Of a stretch of 14,379 nucleotides of DNA, positions 12,099-14,379 are shown piece after piece. How positions within the stretch are numbered: the stretch's first letter is position 1; the number at the start of each line of letters is the position of its first letter. A model generated the notes under the pieces. It worked only from the letters and a program-made list of their open reading frames with translations, had not been told where the DNA came from and did not search any database. Source of the stretch: Methanosarcinaceae archaeon (GTDB lineage Archaea; Halobacteriota; Methanosarcinia; Methanosarcinales; Methanosarcinaceae); the NCBI GenBank assembly GCA_030609665.1, contig JAUWBW010000016.1, positions 1 to 14,379 of the forward strand, given 5' to 3'. Position numbers and translations under genes: made by a program.

Positions 12099-13241
12099 AT
12101 GAAAGGAAGAACGAAACCGAAAGGAATCGCATTGTGGATGGTGCTAATGATGCTATGCGTCACAGTGCAACCAGCCATGGCGTGGGGTGGACTCACCCAT
12201 TACAGCATAGATAGAGACGCAGACAAGGACTCGTATGAGGAGCTGTCTGCAGCAAATGCTCCGGATGCATTTTTGATAGGGGACAGAGATCTATATGATT
12301 TCGTACATAGCGAAATCTCCCCCTATATATTATATGGTCCGCTTGGCATCCCTCTCATATTTGTTGCGGATAATGATGCACAAGAGCGATGGGGCACTGG
12401 GTGGATGACACACATCACAGCAGATCGGTCAGCTCATGGACATTCTACATACTATCCGGGTGACGATTGCTACTATGAAGCAGCCGGTGGAGACTACTTT
12501 GTATCGGCATTCGGTGGCGATGTGTTATCCCTTTGGTTCCATGAAGGATACTGCCCGTCGAATGTGATAGTGCATCAATACCAGTTGGAAGATGCATTCG
12601 AACTGTACGACTCGATGCATAGCACAAACTATGCTGATGACTACGATCCGGATCAATATGTGGCGGATTACACAGCTCTGATTGCGATTACAGTGGCAGA
12701 TCAAACCGCGATAATAGCCGGTGGCACGACCCTGCTTCAATGGGCATACGACGCATACCATGAAGAATACGATACATATTATCCACAAGCAGTTGAAGAT
12801 GTGGAGGATCTGGATAGTTACGGATCATCACGTCTATCACTGCCGCTGTATGGATCATTAGTTTCGCTGAATGTTTCAGATACCGAAGAGGAACATGCAA
12901 CGATGGTTAAAATCAAGATGGAGGTTGGAAGGCGATTAATCGACGAAGGATTGCTGATACCGCATGAAGAATTTGATGCAGAGACTGGAGCTGTCACAGT
13001 CAGTATTGAGCAAACAGTTGGTAACGAGGAACTTGTAAAAGCATACAAGCAATATCTTGGAGAATCTATCGAGAGATATACCGGTGAAAAAGCCACATTT
13101 CTCGAAGCTATCGATGACAAGAGGCGCGTAACGATCGATGACATCGAGAGGGATCATCCGGATCTGTACCAGAAATTGACTGAGAAAGGACTGATTGATG
13201 AAACAGGAGAACTGGTTGAGAAAAGACCACATGACCGGTGA
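12099..13241 (+). CDS. Secreted zinc-dependent phospholipase C-like protein, payload of leader cassette C
   Basis: 380 residues with GAGGTG before ATG. The signal peptide is residues 1-28 (ending PAMA), so the mature protein begins Trp29 after cleavage. Mature N-terminal Trp29, His34, Asp56 (APDAF), His70 (DFVHS), His105 and Asp109 (GWMTHITAD), and His113/His115 (AHGH) follow the zinc-ligand order of the Zn-dependent phospholipase C family, in which the free N-terminal Trp binds zinc. A further His148/His159 pair lies downstream. About 140 residues after the domain (240-380) are unlike the family core: a basic/acidic helical tail. Substrate is unproven; archaeal lipids are ethers, so this may act on foreign lipid, phosphate esters or something else. 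Part of its coding sequence (12895-12980) is repeated at 13952-14037. Confidence 0.8.
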   Translation: MKGRTKPKGIALWMVLMMLCVTVQPAMAWGGLTHYSIDRDADKDSYEELSAANAPDAFLIGDRDLYDFVHSEISPYILYGPLGIPLIFVADNDAQERWGTGWMTHITADRSAHGHSTYYPGDDCYYEAAGGDYFVSAFGGDVLSLWFHEGYCPSNVIVHQYQLEDAFELYDSMHSTNYADDYDPDQYVADYTALIAITVADQTAIIAGGTTLLQWAYDAYHEEYDTYYPQAVEDVEDLDSYGSSRLSLPLYGSLVSLNVSDTEEEHATMVKIKMEVGRRLIDEGLLIPHEEFDAETGAVTVSIEQTVGNEELVKAYKQYLGESIERYTGEKATFLEAIDDKRRVTIDDIERDHPDLYQKLTEKGLIDETGELVEKRPHDR

Positions 13242-13254
13242 GAACTAATGGAAA

Positions 13255-13290
13255 TGGTTGGGCTATACTACCCAACCACCTATTTTTTTA
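13255..13290 (+). terminator. Hairpin plus T-run terminator after the 12099 gene
   Basis: TGGTTGGG (13255-13262) pairs with CCCAACCA (13271-13278) across an 8-base loop, followed by a T-run. Confidence 0.8.
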
Positions 13291-13355
13291 GTCTGTACAA
13301 ATCAGATACGTAACAACCATAAGAATTATCTAATTGCGCAACCCAGGTTACAATC

Positions 13356-13928
13356 ATGAAAACAAAATTAATTATTTTTGTTATAATTATCTGTATTAGT
13401 GCATCAGGGTGTATGGGTATGATAGGCAGAACATCATTTACATACGATGTAACTGTTTCACCAGTTAATGGAACTGCAATCATCTATGTTCCGATTGCAG
13501 TCGATGAGGATGGAAGCGTATCAGAGGTTATGGCTAATCTTACAATCTATTCGTACCCGGATAACGTACCCAGTTCAAATGCAAGTTGCGAAATCATCGA
13601 CACCATACATGGAAAAGCGCTGGAGATAATAACAGATGAACCGATCAGGATAAAGAACGATATTAGCCAGAGAGGACGTGCCGAACTGAACATTACGCTG
13701 TGGAATGAGACGTTTGAAAACGGCAGCACAACAGGCAGTATATGGATGTATGTGGACAGTTCGAGCACCGCAGAAGATGTGAGCATTACATTTAAAGCTC
13801 GGTACGTACAGGTTGTTTTGGCATACGGTTATGGAGTCAGGATTACGACTGAACCGTATCTCGATGACGTTACTGCTCTAAAAAACGGATGGAATACATA
13901 TCCGGTTTACGAAAGAAGGTGGGGGTAA
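13356..13928 (+). CDS. Lipoprotein, unknown function
   Basis: 190 residues. N-terminal hydrophobic segment ending in the lipobox-like ASGC (Cys18), so the mature protein is probably lipid-anchored on the outer face. The rest is beta-rich with several N-x-S/T sites, suggesting N-glycosylation (for example near residues 38, 61 and 75). AGGTT lies about seven bases before ATG. It follows the phospholipase-like gene after a terminator and has no structured leader. No family recognised. Confidence 0.78.
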   Translation: MKTKLIIFVIIICISASGCMGMIGRTSFTYDVTVSPVNGTAIIYVPIAVDEDGSVSEVMANLTIYSYPDNVPSSNASCEIIDTIHGKALEIITDEPIRIKNDISQRGRAELNITLWNETFENGSTTGSIWMYVDSSSTAEDVSITFKARYVQVVLAYGYGVRITTEPYLDDVTALKNGWNTYPVYERRWG

Positions 13929-13938
13929 AAGAGAGGAT

Positions 13939-14055
13939 GTGTGTTTGGTTGATGCAACGATGGTTAAAATCAAGATGGAGGTTGGAAGGCGATTAATCGA
14001 CGAAGGATTGCTGATACCGCATAAAGAAGTTGATGCAGCTCCCGTCTCTGTTTAA
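13939..14055 (+). pseudogene. Duplicated fragment of the phospholipase-like gene
   Basis: Bases 13952-14037 match 12895-12980 of the phospholipase-like gene at 84 of 86 positions by eye, and in the same reading frame. An upstream GTG (13939) preceded by GAGAGGA would extend it to a 38-residue frame ending at TAA 14053. The middle encodes ATMVKIKMEVGRRLIDEGLL, a basic amphipathic helix from the tail of the parent. It is most simply a recent duplication scar; a small protein cannot be excluded. Confidence 0.7.
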
Positions 14056-14069
14056 CTAAATGATTCGAC

Positions 14070-14143
14070 TTTGAAAGGTTGGCTTTATTGCTATAAAACC
14101 TGCCTGGTCCTGCCTCCGGGGAAATGAAAAGGAGGTAAATGAA
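14070..14143 (+). promoter_or_regulatory. Partial structured leader, copy D (3' part only)
   Basis: AAAGGTTGG, AAAACCTGCCTGG and CCTGCCTCCGGGGAAATG resemble the 3' third of copy A (6925-6976). The region before the ATGs, GGAGGT at 14131 and ATGAAAGTAAATATGAAA, resembles ATGAAAACCAAATATGAAA of the 7012 gene. The GGGGTTCA stem and the GCC/GGC hairpin are missing; the 86-bp duplication lies just upstream instead. Confidence 0.55.
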
Positions 14144-14168
14144 ATGAAAGTAAATATGAAAGTATCAA

Positions 14169-14379
14169 TTGGAGTTAGCAGCATTTGTACTGCTGCTGTA
14201 TGCTCATTATGTGGGTCAGTTGTTATGGGGCATTATGACAGTAGCCTTTCTCTTCTGGCTATGGATGCTGATCGACTGTCTGCAAAGACCTATTGAACGA
14301 TTCCCAAATGGCGGTGAGTATGATCAGCTGATTTGGTGCCTTGCCATATTCTTTGTGCATTTTGTAGGTGCGGTAATGT
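14169..14379 (+). CDS. PLDc_N-type membrane protein, 3' partial, start uncertain or frameshifted
   Basis: The frame encodes LAAFVLLLYAHYVGQLLWG, a second helix TVAFLFWLWMLIDCLQR, a polar loop PIERFPNGGEYD, and QLIWCLAIFFVHFVGAVM up to the window end. Two helices, the (F/W)W.WMLIDC motif, and the final IFF.HF.GA are typical of PLDc_N proteins (named from phospholipase D N-termini, usually small membrane proteins of unknown role). In this frame only TTG 14169 can start, since TGA lies at 14157. The ATGs with the good GGAGGT (14144, 14156) are in another frame that ends at 14296. Deleting one A at 14159-14161 would join ATG 14156 to this frame as MKYQLELAAF. So either a frameshift, a sequencing error or a weak TTG start. 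Confidence 0.65.
   Translation, partial: MELAAFVLLLYAHYVGQLLWGIMTVAFLFWLWMLIDCLQRPIERFPNGGEYDQLIWCLAIFFVHFVGAVM

Noticed and set aside
12445..13232. Several minus-strand frames inside the phospholipase-like gene
   Set aside because: They mirror the codon pattern of the plus-strand gene and lack ribosome sites or recognisable domains.

Overview
The window looks like accessory chromosome from a methanogen-type archaeon, most likely a Methanosarcinales relative (Methanosarcina or ANME-2-like). That placement is inferred, not proven, from several features. Two surface proteins end in PGF-CTERM-type anchors. Winged-helix regulators carry membrane segments. Promoters have archaeal TATA boxes and ribosome sites are GGAGGT/GAGGTG. 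A decayed copy of the archaeal/eukaryotic ribosome-rescue gene pelota is present. I see no rRNA, tRNA, CRISPR array or transposase.

Layout. Bases 2-2917 hold a co-directional cluster: the 3' part of a HEAT-repeat protein with a PGF-CTERM tail, a second PGF-CTERM-type secreted protein, a three-helix membrane protein that overlaps it by 4 bases, and a small unknown protein. A convergent anchored protein (2966-3418) closes this block. Bases 3512-6520 are AT-rich. They hold a 114-bp inverted-repeat (MITE-like) element, a palindromic operator, a frameshifted small membrane protein, a membrane-anchored winged-helix regulator, and a two-gene operon encoding a secreted caspase/gingipain-like cysteine peptidase candidate and a YcdB/PepSY-like protein. 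A second MITE-like copy and operator (6546-6816) lead into the next block.

Bases 6798-14379 hold repeated expression cassettes. A recurring structured 5' leader (upstream of 7012, 10641 and 12099, plus a partial copy before 14144) precedes Sec-secreted proteins: an unknown 314-residue protein, a 269-residue precursor with a hydrophobic C-terminal segment, and a zinc-dependent phospholipase C-like protein. Each of the three complete cassette genes is followed by a hairpin terminator (or a hairpin plus T-run) and then a small membrane protein or lipoprotein. Between them lies a divergent operon (9135-10337) encoding a secreted beta-rich protein and a two-winged-helix membrane regulator. Both share a GGY(I/V)VTP motif just after their signal peptides. 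The divergent promoter, its 16-bp-arm palindrome and the leader are duplicated about 1.46 kb downstream. The second copy keeps only the signal-peptide part of the leftward gene.

Decay is widespread: a pelota pseudogene with two frameshifts, a broken membrane-protein gene before it, a frameshifted small membrane protein, an 86-bp duplicated piece of the phospholipase-like gene, and a PLDc_N-type gene out of frame with its own Shine-Dalgarno-preceded ATG. The window reads as a place where promoter-leader-signal-peptide cassettes are copied and joined to different secreted payloads. The least-described items are the structured leader, the two operator families, and the GGY-VTP secreted-protein/regulator pair.
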